From: Microbacterium sp. zg-Y625
GTDB lineage: Bacteria; Actinomycetota; Actinomycetes; Actinomycetales; Microbacteriaceae
Direction: 5' to 3'
Assembly: GCF_030246925.1 (NCBI RefSeq)
Contig: NZ_CP126740.1
Location: forward strand, 3,162,001-3,226,000
Length of the DNA: 64,000 bases
Position numbers and translations under genes: made by a program. Under the pieces are notes generated by a model. The model saw only the letters and a list, made by a program, of their open reading frames with translations. It had not been told where the DNA came from and ran no database searches. This document shows positions 7,627 to 15,883 of the stretch, one piece after another; within the stretch, counting starts at the first letter, position 1, and every line of letters begins with the position of its first letter.

Positions 7627-8453
7627 GCCGATGCCTCGTGGTGGTGGTGATGGTGTGAGTCCTCGGCGTCGGGCGCGCCGACGACGACGAGCCGCCCGCC
7701 CGCGCGCAGCACCTCGACGGGGGCGCCGTACAGGTCGCTGAGCACGCGGGAGGTGAGCACCTCGTCGGGGGTCCCCAGTGTGAAACGTCCGCCCGCGATG
7801 TAGAGGATGCGGTCGACGGCGCCCAGCACCGGGTTGATGTCGTGGGTCACCAGCAGCACGGCGGCATCGGTCCGGCGCCGGTGCGCGTCGATGAGCCCGA
7901 CGACCGCCTGCTGGTTGGCGAGGTCGAGGCTCGTGAGCGGCTCGTCGCAGAGGAGCAGCCGGGGGTCGTCGGCGAGTGCCTGGCCGACGCGCAGGCGCTG
8001 CTGCTCGCCGCCGGACAGCACCCCCACGGGCCGGTCGGCGAAACCGCGCGCGCCGACGGCGTCGACGAGGGCGTCCACCCGCGCCCGGTCGCCGCGGCGC
8101 GGGATCGGAAAGCCGAACCGGTGTCCGTCGATGCCGAGCGCGACGAGGTCGCGTCCGCGCAGCGGCGTCTCGGGGGGAAGGGGCCGCTGCTGGGGGATGT
8201 AGCCGATGTCACGGTTGCCGCGACGGCGCACGGGCCGGCCCAGCGCCTCGATGTGCCCGGCACTCAGCGATTCAAGCCCCAGGATCGCCCGCAGGAGGGT
8301 CGTCTTGCCCGACCCGCTCGGGCCCAGCACCGCGAGGAGCTCCCCGGGCTGCACCTCGAGGTCGAGCCCCGACCAGAGGTCGCGACCGTCGCGGCGGAGC
8401 GCGGCGCCGGTGATGCGCAGCGGCGCTCCGGCGCCGGGCGTGGTCGCGCTCAC
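7623..8453 (-). CDS. znuC: Zinc/manganese-type ABC transporter, ATP-binding protein
   Basis: 276 residues from GTG at 8451-8453, which overlaps the znuA stop as GTGA; longer starts would run inside znuA. Walker A is LGPSGSGKTT, the Q loop is IGYIPQQRPLP, the signature is LSGGEQQRLRVG and Walker B is LLLCDEPLTSLD, followed by the switch histidine in VTHD. The C-terminus ends with a run of six histidines and EASA, which could hold metal. It powers import through ZnuB. Confidence 0.94.
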   Translation of the reverse strand: MSATTPGAGAPLRITGAALRRDGRDLWSGLDLEVQPGELLAVLGPSGSGKTTLLRAILGLESLSAGHIEALGRPVRRRGNRDIGYIPQQRPLPPETPLRGRDLVALGIDGHRFGFPIPRRGDRARVDALVDAVGARGFADRPVGVLSGGEQQRLRVGQALADDPRLLLCDEPLTSLDLANQQAVVGLIDAHRRRTDAAVLLVTHDINPVLGAVDRILYIAGGRFTLGTPDEVLTSRVLSDLYGAPVEVLRAGGRLVVVGAPDAEDSHHHHHHEASA

Positions 8454-9427
8454 GCGTCCAGCGCCGTCGCGAGGGCGCGGATGTTGTCCTGCATCCACTC
8501 AATGTACGTCGCGCCGCCGGGGAGGGTCTCGGTGACCTCCACGACGGGCACGCCGACGTCCTCTGCCGCATCGACCGCCTCGGCCGTCTCGGCGCCGGCG
8601 GTCTGCGCGTTGGTCAGCAGCACGGCGACGTCACCCGACGCGATGACGTCGAGGGCTTCGAGCAGCGTGGCAGGGGGCACGTCCTGGCCCTCTTCGACCG
8701 CTTCACTGAAGGCGGGCGGGGTCAGGTCGACGAGCCCGGCGGCGGCGGCCAGGTACACCGGCGCCGGTTCGGTGACGAAGGCGCCCTCGCCCTGGTGCGC
8801 GGCGGCGAGGCCGGCCAGCTCGGCCTCGAGCTGCGCGATCTGCTCCGAGAACGCCGCAAGGTTCTCTTCGAACATCGCCGCGTCGTCCGGACGCAGCTCG
8901 CTGAGGGCGGCGGCGATGTCCTCGGCCACGTGCTCGACGGTGTGCGGGTCGTACCAGACGTGCTCGTTGAAGCCCTCGACGTGATCGTGATCGCCGTGCT
9001 CGTGCTCGTGCGTCGCGTCGTCCGCGGAGTCGTCGTGCCCCGCGTTCTCGGGCCAGTCGTGCGCGTGCTCGACGGCGGTCACGACGGGCGCGTCGGCACC
9101 GCTCGCGTCGATCAGCGCGTCGACGAAGGGGTCGTAGCCCCCGCCGTTCTCGATGATGAGGTCGGCTCGCTGGATCGTCAGCTGGTCCCGCGCGCTCGCC
9201 TCGTAGGCGTGCGGGTCCTGCGACGCCGACGAAACGATCGAGGTGACGTCGACGGCATCTCCGCCGATCTGCTCGGCGATCTGTCCGTAGACGCTCGTGG
9301 AGGCGACCACCTGCAGCGCGTCGTCGTCCGTCGCGGCGTCGTCCGGGGTCGTGCCGGAGCATCCGGCGAGCAGCAGCACGGATGCCGCACCGAGCGCGGC
9401 GGCGGGGAGCGTCGTGCGGTTCGTCAT
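8450..9427 (-). CDS. znuA: Zinc-binding lipoprotein of ABC transporter
   Basis: 325 residues. The N-terminus is a lipoprotein signal with lipobox LLAGC (Cys at about residue 23), so it is anchored to the outside of the membrane. It belongs to the cluster A-I metal receptors ([17 protein letters not shown] gives the first His ligand, [13 protein letters not shown], then [17 protein letters not shown]). A His/Asp/Glu-rich loop ([19 protein letters not shown]) lies around residue 130, typical of zinc rather than manganese receptors. It heads the operon znuA-znuC-znuB. Confidence 0.95.
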   Translation of the reverse strand: MTNRTTLPAAALGAASVLLLAGCSGTTPDDAATDDDALQVVASTSVYGQIAEQIGGDAVDVTSIVSSASQDPHAYEASARDQLTIQRADLIIENGGGYDPFVDALIDASGADAPVVTAVEHAHDWPENAGHDDSADDATHEHEHGDHDHVEGFNEHVWYDPHTVEHVAEDIAAALSELRPDDAAMFEENLAAFSEQIAQLEAELAGLAAAHQGEGAFVTEPAPVYLAAAAGLVDLTPPAFSEAVEEGQDVPPATLLEALDVIASGDVAVLLTNAQTAGAETAEAVDAAEDVGVPVVEVTETLPGGATYIEWMQDNIRALATALDA

Positions 9428-9434
9428 GGTGTCC

Positions 9435-9464
9435 AGTGTACGCGCTACTGATAATCGTTCTCAA
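9435..9464 (-). promoter_or_regulatory. znuA promoter, apparently giving a leaderless mRNA
   Basis: On the minus strand TTGAGA (9459-9464) and TACACT (9435-9440) are separated by 18 bp. Only 7 bp (GGACACC) separate the -10 from the znuA ATG, so transcription should start at or next to the A of the start codon. Confidence 0.65.
9449..9463. promoter_or_regulatory. Zur-box-like operator
   Basis: TGATAATCGTTCTCA is an imperfect palindrome with TGA/TCA ends, like the actinobacterial Zur consensus. It sits between and over the -35 and -10 elements of znuA, so bound Zur would block RNA polymerase. Confidence 0.75.
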
Positions 9465-9488
9465 CTTGGCGGGAGATCCCCGGACGAC

Positions 9489-9515
9489 TAACGCGCACGT
9501 TGCCACGGTCGATAG
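9489..9515 (+). promoter_or_regulatory. FliA (sigma-28/WhiG type) promoter of flagellin
   Basis: TAAC at 9489-9492 and GTCGATAG at 9508-9515, with the same spacing as five other sites in the window. The predicted start of transcription is near 9522, directly before the leader hairpins. Confidence 0.7.
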
Positions 9516-9524
9516 CGCAGTTCA

Positions 9525-9585
9525 GGAGTCCACGGATGGACTCCGGAGCCCAGGACGGGCTTCGCAACATCCCCACTCACGGAGG
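9525..9585 (+). promoter_or_regulatory. Flagellin leader with three probable CsrA-binding sites
   Basis: Hairpin 1 is GGAGTCC (9525-9531), loop ACGGAT (9532-9537), GGACTCC (9538-9544). Hairpin 2 is GGAGCCC (9545-9551), loop AGGAC (9552-9556), GGGCTTC (9557-9563), with one G-U pair. Both loops show GGA. A third ACGGAGG (9579-9585) is the Shine-Dalgarno itself. CsrA binds GGA in hairpin loops and over ribosome sites; fliW and csrA are both encoded nearby. Confidence 0.7.
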
Positions 9586-9591
9586 AACACC

Positions 9592-10452
9592 ATGGGAATG
9601 CAGATCACCACCAACGTGTCGGCGCTCAACGCCTACCGCAACCTGTCCAGCACGCAGAACGACCTGTCGAAGTCGCTCGAGAAGCTCTCGAGCGGTCTGC
9701 GCATCAACCGTGCCGCGGACGACGCCGCCGGCCTCGCGATCTCGGAGGGGCTGAAGTCCCAGGTCAGCGGCCTCAACGTCGCCCAGCGCAACGCCCAGGA
9801 CGGCATCTCGGTCATCCAGACCGCGGAAGGCGCCCTGACGGAGGTCCACTCGATCCTCCAGCGTGTGCGCGACCTGGCTGTGCAGGCGGGCAACGACTCG
9901 AACAACGCGGACTCCCGCACGGCGATCACCACCGAGGTGACACAGCTGGTCGACGAGCTGACGCGCATCTCCGACTCGACCAACTTCAACGGCATCAAGC
10001 TGCTGGACGCATCCGCTGGCGCCGCCGAGGACGGCGTCCTGAGCTTCCAGGTCGGTGCCGACGGCGCCGCCTCGAGCCAGATCACGGTCGACCTGGGCAG
10101 CGCCGACATCAAGACGCTGGCGGCCGACCTCAAGACGGCCATCGTCACCACCGACGGGTTCGAGACCCCGGCCCTGGCGGCGACGACCATCACGGCGGTC
10201 GACGCGGCCATCAAGTCCGTCTCGTCGGCCCGCGCCGACCTCGGTGCGGTGCAGAACCGCTTCGAGTCGACGATCAACAGCCTCGCCGTCTCGGCCGAGA
10301 ACCTGTCGGCCGCGAAGAGCCGCATCACCGACACCGACATGGCGTCGGAGATGGTCAAGTACACCGCGTCGAACATCCTGTCGCAGGCCGGCACCGCCAT
10401 GCTCGCGCAGGCGAACCAGTCCACGCAGGGCGTTCTGCAGCTGCTGCGCTGA
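9592..10452 (+). CDS. fliC: Flagellin
   Basis: 286 residues, a short flagellin with almost only the D0/D1 coiled-coil domains. The N-terminus [19 protein letters not shown] plus [25 protein letters not shown] and the C-terminus [24 protein letters not shown]...[11 protein letters not shown] are diagnostic. The central variable part (about 130-190) is small. GGAGG lies 7 nt before the ATG. It is secreted by the flagellar export system, and FliS and FliW in this window are its expected partners. It is monocistronic with its own promoter and terminator. Confidence 0.97.
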   Translation: MGMQITTNVSALNAYRNLSSTQNDLSKSLEKLSSGLRINRAADDAAGLAISEGLKSQVSGLNVAQRNAQDGISVIQTAEGALTEVHSILQRVRDLAVQAGNDSNNADSRTAITTEVTQLVDELTRISDSTNFNGIKLLDASAGAAEDGVLSFQVGADGAASSQITVDLGSADIKTLAADLKTAIVTTDGFETPALAATTITAVDAAIKSVSSARADLGAVQNRFESTINSLAVSAENLSAAKSRITDTDMASEMVKYTASNILSQAGTAMLAQANQSTQGVLQLLR

Positions 10453-10465
10453 GCACTCATCACTG

Positions 10466-10501
10466 GGAGGAGCCCCGCGCCGAGTGGCTCGGGGCTCCTC
10501 C
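10466..10501 (+). terminator. Flagellin terminator
   Basis: GGAGGAGCCCCG (10466-10477) pairs with CGGGGCTCCTCC (10490-10501) around a 12-nt loop, 13 bp after the flagellin stop. Confidence 0.85.
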
Positions 10502-10548
10502 TCGTGAGGGGGCCGGCTGACGCCACCCACGACCCCACTGGAGTAACC

Positions 10549-11613
10549 ATGACGTCCGTTCCCCACCTCGGACCCCGCTTGAGCTACCTCGCGGGACGAG
10601 TGCTGCGCGTCGACGTCACTTCGCTGCTCACGCGGGCTCGCGCGGCCGCGTCCCGCCACGGCCGGCGCACCCCCGCCGTCGTACTGGACATGCTGTGGCA
10701 GGCGGGCTTCCGCGGCGTCGGATTTCAGGACTACATCGACTACGACTTCGCGATCCTCACCCGCGAGGAGCGCGCCACCTACATGACCAATCCGGTCTCG
10801 AACCGGCTGTCGCTCACCTTCGACGATCCGGCCTATCGCCACGTGTTCCACGACAAGGTGCAGTTCAACCGCACCTTCGACGCCCACCTGCACCGCGAGT
10901 GGATGGTCATCGAACCCGGCAACGCCGAGGCCCTCCGCACCTTCGCCCTGCGCCACGGCACGATCGTGACGAAGGAGCCCCTCGGGCACCAGGGCCGCGG
11001 CGTGCACCGCTACCACGTGGCCACCGTCGACGACTGGCCGGCGTTTCACCGAGGACTGCTCGCCCGGGGCGAGATCCTCGTCGAGCAGGTCATCCGCCAG
11101 CATGACCAGCTGGCGGCGCTCTGCCCCGGCACCGTCCACACCACCCGGGTCACGGCGTTCTTCGACGGCGAGACGACGCACATCCTCGCGATGGCGCAGA
11201 AGTTCGGCCGCGGCGCCGTCAGCGACCAGAACAGCTTCGGCGGCTTCTACGCCATGCTCGACGAATCCGGCCGGGCCACGGGCGCCGGGTACGACTCCCA
11301 CAACCGGGTCTACGAAACCCACCCCGACAGCGGCATCCGCATCTCCGACTTCCAGCTCCCGATGTTCGACGAGGTGATCGCCTTCGTCGATCGCGTCGCG
11401 CGCATCGTGCCGCAGGTGCGGTACGTCGGCTGGGACATCGCCGTCACGCCTCAGGGCCCCGTGCTCGTCGAGGGCAACTGGGCCGCGGGCGTCTACGAGA
11501 ACAAGCCGAGCGCCACCGGCATCCGCACCGGGCACAAGGGCCGGTACCTCTCGGCGATCAACTCGGCACGGCCCCACACGCGCGACCGTCGCGCCGCGCT
11601 CGTCGCGGCGTAG
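10549..11613 (+). CDS. ATP-grasp protein, sugar-transfer-associated type
   Basis: 354 residues from ATG at 10549 (GGAG 6 nt upstream). A basic helical N-terminal part (1-70) is followed by an ATP-grasp core: VTKEPLGHQGRGVHRYHV (glycine-rich ATP-binding loop), EQVIRQHDQLAALCPGTVHTTRV, then GWDIAVTPQGPVLVEGNW with the metal-binding Asp/Glu/Asn. This matches the sugar-transfer-associated ATP-grasp family, whose members usually sit in cell-surface polysaccharide clusters. Here it stands alone between flagellin and the fliW end, inside the flagellar locus. A role in modifying flagellin or surface glycan is only a guess. The substrate is unknown. Confidence 0.75.
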   Translation: MTSVPHLGPRLSYLAGRVLRVDVTSLLTRARAAASRHGRRTPAVVLDMLWQAGFRGVGFQDYIDYDFAILTREERATYMTNPVSNRLSLTFDDPAYRHVFHDKVQFNRTFDAHLHREWMVIEPGNAEALRTFALRHGTIVTKEPLGHQGRGVHRYHVATVDDWPAFHRGLLARGEILVEQVIRQHDQLAALCPGTVHTTRVTAFFDGETTHILAMAQKFGRGAVSDQNSFGGFYAMLDESGRATGAGYDSHNRVYETHPDSGIRISDFQLPMFDEVIAFVDRVARIVPQVRYVGWDIAVTPQGPVLVEGNWAAGVYENKPSATGIRTGHKGRYLSAINSARPHTRDRRAALVAA

Positions 11614-11619
11614 ACCGCG

Positions 11620-11991
11620 TCAGGCCAGAAGGGCGCGCACGGGCAGATCCTGCCCCTCGAGGATGACCTGCGCGGCATCCCCGGTGTGACGGTTCAGCAC
11701 GACGGGCGCCAGCAGGTTCACGCCCACACCCTCGTCCGTCATGTGCGCGACGACGAAGAGCTGGGCGTCGTCAGACGACCGCAGTCCCAGGCCGGTGGCC
11801 TGGCTGTCGGAGAGCACCGGCGCGTAGTCCGGCACCACCGCGCCCGGGTCGAGGACGAACAGGCGCACGTCGGGGTCCTGCACCGCGCGGAGCGCGAAGA
11901 GCCCGCCCGATTCCGAGACCGGGTCGAGGGTGAACGTCGTGTGCGGCGCGAGGCCCGGAGGGGGCGCGACGAAGCGGACCGCGGCGCTCAT
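11620..11991 (-). CDS. fliW: Flagellar assembly factor FliW
   Basis: 123 residues from ATG at 11989-11991, overlapping the flgL stop as ATGA. It contains the FliW pattern DPVSESGGLFALRAVQDPDVRLFVLDP and ends NLLAPVVLNRHTGDAAQVILEGQDLPVRALL. FliW binds free flagellin and, when released, binds CsrA and blocks it. It is the last gene of flgN-flgK-flgL-fliW, convergent with the ATP-grasp gene 6 bp away. Confidence 0.94.
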   Translation of the reverse strand: MSAAVRFVAPPPGLAPHTTFTLDPVSESGGLFALRAVQDPDVRLFVLDPGAVVPDYAPVLSDSQATGLGLRSSDDAQLFVVAHMTDEGVGVNLLAPVVLNRHTGDAAQVILEGQDLPVRALLA

Positions 11992-12869
11992 CGCAGGAAC
12001 TCCATGAGCGTCGGCTGCAGCACGCGACCGGTCACGGCGAGCGCGGACTGGTAGACGAGCTCCTGCGCGCGGAGCTTGACGAGCACCTCGACGGTGTCGA
12101 CGTCCTCCACCGCTGCGCGTCGCGCCTCGAGCGAGACCGTGGCATCCAATGTGGCCTCCTTGGCCCGCTCGATCTGCGACTGCCGGGCGCCCACCGCGCC
12201 CTGCACCCCGAGCATAGTGTCCAGCCTCGCGTCGACCTCGCCCAGTCGGGAACCCACGTTGACCCCCGAGCGGAGGTCTCCGACGATGGCGTCGACGAGC
12301 GCGAAGACCGAGCCCGCGCCCTCTCCGAAGACCTCGGCCCCGTCCGCGTCGACGCGCACGGTCTGCCCGTCCGAGACCCGGCGGTGCACTTCGGCACCGG
12401 GCGTGCCGGTGAAGGAGTAGTCCGCCGCGAACGCCGGGCGATCCGAGGTGCCGGCGAACACCGAGCGTCCCAGCACCGTCGTGTTGGCCTGGGAGAGCAG
12501 CTCGCTGCGCAGCCCCTCGAGCTCGACGGCGATCGCCTCCCTCGAGGCGGCATCCATCGCTCCGGTGTTGGCGCCCTGCAGCGTCAGGTCGCGCACGCGC
12601 CCGAGGAGCGAGGTGGATGCCGCAATGGCGTTGTCCACCGTCGTCACCCATGCCAGGCCGTCGTCGATGTTGCGCGCGTACTGGTCGGTGCGGCGCTGCG
12701 CGGCGTGCAGATCGAGCGTCGCGGCGGCGGCCGCGGGGTTGTCGGAGGGGGCGGCGAACGCGCGCTGCGACGTCGCCTGCGCCTGCAGCCGGGCGAGGTC
12801 GCCGAGGCCGTTCTGGAGGTTCCGCAGCGCGGTCTGCGTCATCGCCTGCGATGTCACTCGATTGATCAT
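11988..12869 (-). CDS. flgL: Flagellar hook-filament junction protein FlgL (HAP3)
   Basis: 293 residues. The N-terminus MINRVTSQAMTQTALRNLQNGLGDLARLQAQATSQR and the C-terminus VKLRAQELVYQSALAVTGRVLQPTLMEFL are flagellin-like coiled coils, as expected for HAP3. It joins the FlgK ring to the filament. It lies 13 bp after flgK. Confidence 0.94.
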   Translation of the reverse strand: MINRVTSQAMTQTALRNLQNGLGDLARLQAQATSQRAFAAPSDNPAAAAATLDLHAAQRRTDQYARNIDDGLAWVTTVDNAIAASTSLLGRVRDLTLQGANTGAMDAASREAIAVELEGLRSELLSQANTTVLGRSVFAGTSDRPAFAADYSFTGTPGAEVHRRVSDGQTVRVDADGAEVFGEGAGSVFALVDAIVGDLRSGVNVGSRLGEVDARLDTMLGVQGAVGARQSQIERAKEATLDATVSLEARRAAVEDVDTVEVLVKLRAQELVYQSALAVTGRVLQPTLMEFLR

Positions 12870-12882
12870 GCTGCTCCTGGTG

Positions 12883-14286
12883 TCAGCGGCCGACGAGGCC
12901 GGTGCGGTTGATGAGCACGTCGAGGGCTTCGTCGACGGCGGTCATGACGCGAGCGGCCGCCTGGTAGGCGGTCTGGTACATCAGCAGGTTCACCGTCTCC
13001 TCGTCGGTGTCGACGCCGGCGACCGACTGCTGGGCGGCGACGGCGGCCACCGCGCCCGTCTCGGCCCTGGTCGCGCGTCCGACATCGGCGGCCGTGTCCA
13101 CGGCGAGCCGCGAGACCACGTCGGCCCAGAACGCATCCGGTCCGTCCGCGCGCTCCCCGATGCCGGCCAGCGCGTCGGCGTTGCCACCGTCGAGGGCTCC
13201 GGCCCCCGGGGCGGCGAGCGCCAGCTCGCTGCGGCCGGTGGGAACGACGGCGAGGCCCAGCGCGGCGGGAGCGCCCGCCGCCAGCGAGAAGAAGTCGCCG
13301 CCGGGTGCGCCGGCGGCGGTCGTCCCCTGCCGGTGCTGGGCGTTGACGGCTTCGGCGAGCGCCGCCGCCAGGCCGTTGTGCGAGTGCGCGAGACCCGCCA
13401 GCACCCCGCCCTCGTCGGCGGGCGCGATCACCGAGAGCAGGCCCCCCAGCTCGCCGCTGGAGACGACGACGGCCGCGCCGCCCTCCCAGCGGACGGTCGT
13501 CGGCGTTCCGGCCTCGATCGACGGGGGCCCGTCGAGGGTCAGGCGCCGAGCATCGGCCCCCGAGACGAGGGCGTTGCCGTCGAGCCGCAGCGTCATCGTG
13601 CCGTCCTGCTCGATCGTCCCCACGGCCCCCGAGAGCCGGGCGACGCCCTGCGCGAGCACGTTGCGCCGGTCGACGAGCTCGTTCGCCGACGCGCCGGATG
13701 CCAGGGTGTCGCGGATCGCGCCGTTGAGCTCGGCGATCTCCGCGGCGGCCGCGTTGACCTGCGCCACCATGACCCCCGCGGCATCCCGTGCGTCGGACCA
13801 CTGCTTTGCGATGCCGCGGTATCCGTCGGCGATCTGCGCGACCAGCGTCTCGGCGCCGGTGAGCACCACGGCGGCGGCCGCGGTCGAATCCGGCGCGTTC
13901 GACAGGTCCTGCCAGCCGGCCCAGAACGTCGCCAGCCGGTCGGAGAGCCCGTTGACGGTCGGCTCGGCCAGGGTCGCCTCGGCGGAGACCGCCGCGCTGG
14001 CCCGCGTGGACCAGTACCCCGACGAGGCCAGCGTGTCGCGCACGCGGGCGTCGAGCACCCCGTCGCCGAGGCGCGCGATCCCGTCGACCGACACCCCCTG
14101 CCCGGGCTGCACGCCCACCGCGAACTTTCCCGCGACCGCGACCGCGCCGACGGCGGAGGTCTCGAGGCGCTGCCGGGTGTAGCCCTGCGTGGACTGATTG
14201 GCGATGTTCTGCCCCACGAGGTCCATGCCTCGACGCGCCGCGGCCAGCGCGCTGGACGCCGCGTTCAACCCACTGAATGTCGACAT
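12883..14286 (-). CDS. flgK: Flagellar hook-associated protein FlgK (HAP1)
   Basis: 467 residues. The N-terminal rod/hook motif is SGLNAASSALAAARRGMDLVGQNIANQSTQGYTRQR; the C-terminus is VNLLMYQTAYQAAARVMTAVDEALDVLINRTG, the standard HAP1 end. The middle is Ala/Gly-rich and shorter than in enteric FlgK. It is exported and forms the first junction layer above the hook. Confidence 0.95.
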   Translation of the reverse strand: MSTFSGLNAASSALAAARRGMDLVGQNIANQSTQGYTRQRLETSAVGAVAVAGKFAVGVQPGQGVSVDGIARLGDGVLDARVRDTLASSGYWSTRASAAVSAEATLAEPTVNGLSDRLATFWAGWQDLSNAPDSTAAAAVVLTGAETLVAQIADGYRGIAKQWSDARDAAGVMVAQVNAAAAEIAELNGAIRDTLASGASANELVDRRNVLAQGVARLSGAVGTIEQDGTMTLRLDGNALVSGADARRLTLDGPPSIEAGTPTTVRWEGGAAVVVSSGELGGLLSVIAPADEGGVLAGLAHSHNGLAAALAEAVNAQHRQGTTAAGAPGGDFFSLAAGAPAALGLAVVPTGRSELALAAPGAGALDGGNADALAGIGERADGPDAFWADVVSRLAVDTAADVGRATRAETGAVAAVAAQQSVAGVDTDEETVNLLMYQTAYQAAARVMTAVDEALDVLINRTGLVGR

Positions 14287-14296
14287 GGCGCCGTCC

Positions 14297-14779
14297 TCAC
14301 ATCTGCTTGTCCACGATGCGAGCGGTGTCCTCCCGAACCCGCTCGCCGCGTGTGGTGTATTCGCCGGTGCTGGCGGCGAGACCGGCCAGCATCTCCTCCA
14401 CCGCGCGCGCTCCGGCGCGCAGGTGCACTTCGTTGGAGTCCTTGAGCTGGGCGACCTCGGACATGCGGGCGGTCAGTGCCACCCGGTGCTCGGCGAAGAC
14501 CTCGCGCCAGGCGTCCGACGGAGCAGCATCGATCAGCTCTGCCAGCGTCGCGGCATCCGGCACGCCCCACTCGCGTCCGACGGAGGCGACCTCGACGTCG
14601 CGTCCGAGTCCCGACACGCGCAGCTGCTCGAGCACCTGCTCGATCTCGCGGGTGGCGAAATGGATCCACCTCACGCTCCCCGCTTCGAGGAGCAGACGCT
14701 GCTCCTCGAGCTTGAACAGCAGCAGTTCCAGCAGCTCCCGCTCCTGCCAGAGCTGCATCGACAACTCGTTCGCTCCCAC
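14297..14779 (-). CDS. flgN: FlgN-type flagellar export chaperone
   Basis: 160 residues if started at GTG 14777-14779, which has GGGGGA 7 nt upstream and gives MGANELSMQLWQERELLELLLFKLEEQ, the normal FlgN beginning. An upstream ATG (14837-14839) would add 20 residues, but its GGGGAG directly abuts it. The protein is all alpha-helical with leucine-rich coiled coils. It is the expected chaperone for FlgK and FlgL, which follow it, and is the first gene of the flgN-flgK-flgL-fliW operon. Confidence 0.85.
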   Translation of the reverse strand: MGANELSMQLWQERELLELLLFKLEEQRLLLEAGSVRWIHFATREIEQVLEQLRVSGLGRDVEVASVGREWGVPDAATLAELIDAAPSDAWREVFAEHRVALTARMSEVAQLKDSNEVHLRAGARAVEEMLAGLAASTGEYTTRGERVREDTARIVDKQM

Positions 14780-14876
14780 TACATCTCCCCCATCAAATGA
14801 CCGTCGGGCACGTTCCGCGGCTTGCTCCCCAGACTGCATCTCCCCATGATGACCGCAGTCAGCGGCTCGTTTTTCC

Positions 14877-14903
14877 CTATCGGCCGGGATGGCCGTAGCG
14901 TAA
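14877..14903 (-). promoter_or_regulatory. FliA-type promoter of the flgN operon
   Basis: On the minus strand TTAC (14900-14903) and GCCGATAG (14877-14884) have the same spacing as the other flagellar promoters here. It drives leftward transcription towards flgN with a leader of about 90 nt. Confidence 0.7.
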
Positions 14904-15009
14904 TCACGGTTTTCGTGAGAGGTTTCTCATAATCGCCTCATAGGTGATGGACAGGTTTGCTTTCCCGCTTCCCCCGCGCGGTGAGCAGCATCAGCAAGAG
15001 AGGCACGCA

Positions 15010-15798
15010 ATGCGCATGCAGAACCGCGAAGAGCGCAACCGTCTCATCGAAGACAACCTCCCGCTGGTGGGTCACCTGGCCCGCGATCTGCACGCCCGGG
15101 CCACCCACGTCTCGCTGGAAGAGCTCGCGGCGGTGGGCGCCCTCGCCCTCGTCACGGCGGCCGAGGCGTTCGATCCCGCCCTCGGGGTGCCGTTCGGCGC
15201 CTACGCGCGCCGGCGCATCGTCGGCGCCTTCGCCGACGAGATGCGCTCGATGGACTGGGCCAGCCGCGGCATCCGCAAGCGCATCAAGGAAGTCACCGCC
15301 GTTCGCGAGACGCTGACCTCCGCGTTCGGCCGCACCGCCACGCCCGACGAGATCGCCACCACCATGGCGCTGCCGCGGGAATCGGTGGTCGAGTCGCTCC
15401 ACGACGCCGCCCGCACGGTCACGAGCCTCGATGACACGTCGGCACTGAACGTGCCCGCCGCCGTCGCGCTCCCCGAAGAGTCGGCTGTGCTGCAGGAGCG
15501 CCGTGAGGTGCTCACCCGGGCCGTGGACGCGCTCCCCGAGCGCATGCGGGCCATCATCGAAGCGGTCTACGTGCACGAGCGGCCGGTCAAGGAGATCGCC
15601 GAGCAGCTCGGCGTCAGCCACTCCGCGGTCTCGCAGCAGCGCGCCGAAGCCATCCGGCTGCTCCGCGACGCGATGGAGCGCTTCCACCTCGACGAGGGCG
15701 CGGCCCCCACCTCACGGGTCTCCGAAACCACCCGCGAGGCGTACTTCTCGCGCATCGCCGCGACCGGTCCGTCCGGACGCATCCCTGCCGCCGTCTAA
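15010..15798 (+). CDS. fliA: RNA polymerase sigma factor FliA (sigma-28/WhiG family)
   Basis: 262 residues from ATG 15010 (AAGAGAGG 7 nt upstream); the frame opens earlier at 14944. Region 2 reads LIEDNLPLVGHLARDLHARA and GALALVTAAEAFDPALGVPFGAYARRRIVGAFADEMRSMDW. Region 3 includes TATPDEIATTMALP. Region 4 is LPERMRAIIEAVYVHERPVKEIAEQLGVSHSAVSQQRAEAIRLLR, a helix-turn-helix for the -35. It is divergent from flgN and first in line before fliD. It is the probable reader of the six GCCGATAG-type promoters. No flgM anti-sigma gene is visible. Confidence 0.92.
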   Translation: MRMQNREERNRLIEDNLPLVGHLARDLHARATHVSLEELAAVGALALVTAAEAFDPALGVPFGAYARRRIVGAFADEMRSMDWASRGIRKRIKEVTAVRETLTSAFGRTATPDEIATTMALPRESVVESLHDAARTVTSLDDTSALNVPAAVALPEESAVLQERREVLTRAVDALPERMRAIIEAVYVHERPVKEIAEQLGVSHSAVSQQRAEAIRLLRDAMERFHLDEGAAPTSRVSETTREAYFSRIAATGPSGRIPAAV

Positions 15799-15822
15799 CA
15801 GTCCCGCGCTTCCTGCCGATAG
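15796..15822 (+). promoter_or_regulatory. FliA-type promoter of fliD
   Basis: TAAC at 15796-15799 and GCCGATAG at 15815-15822. The TAA of the -35 element is also the stop codon of fliA. Confidence 0.75.
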
Positions 15823-15828
15823 GCATCT

Positions 15829-15858
15829 GCGGACAGCCCGGGTTCTCCCGGCGTCCGC
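15829..15858 (+). promoter_or_regulatory. Stem-loop in the fliD leader / after fliA
   Basis: GCGGAC...GTCCGC encloses CCGGG-TTCT-CCCGG, giving an 11-bp interrupted stem with a tetraloop. It lies downstream of fliA and just after the predicted fliD transcription start, so it may end fliA transcripts or act in the fliD leader. fliD itself has GGAAGGGGAG before its ATG. Confidence 0.5.
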
Positions 15859-15883
15859 ACACCTGCGACAGGAAGGGGAGCGC

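Noticed and set aside
14837..14839. ATG as the flgN start
   Set aside because: The GGGGAG touches the ATG, whereas GTG 14777-14779 has correct spacing and gives the normal FlgN N-terminus.
14929..14934. CATAAT as -10 of fliA
   Set aside because: No acceptable -35 at 16-18 bp; left out as a feature.
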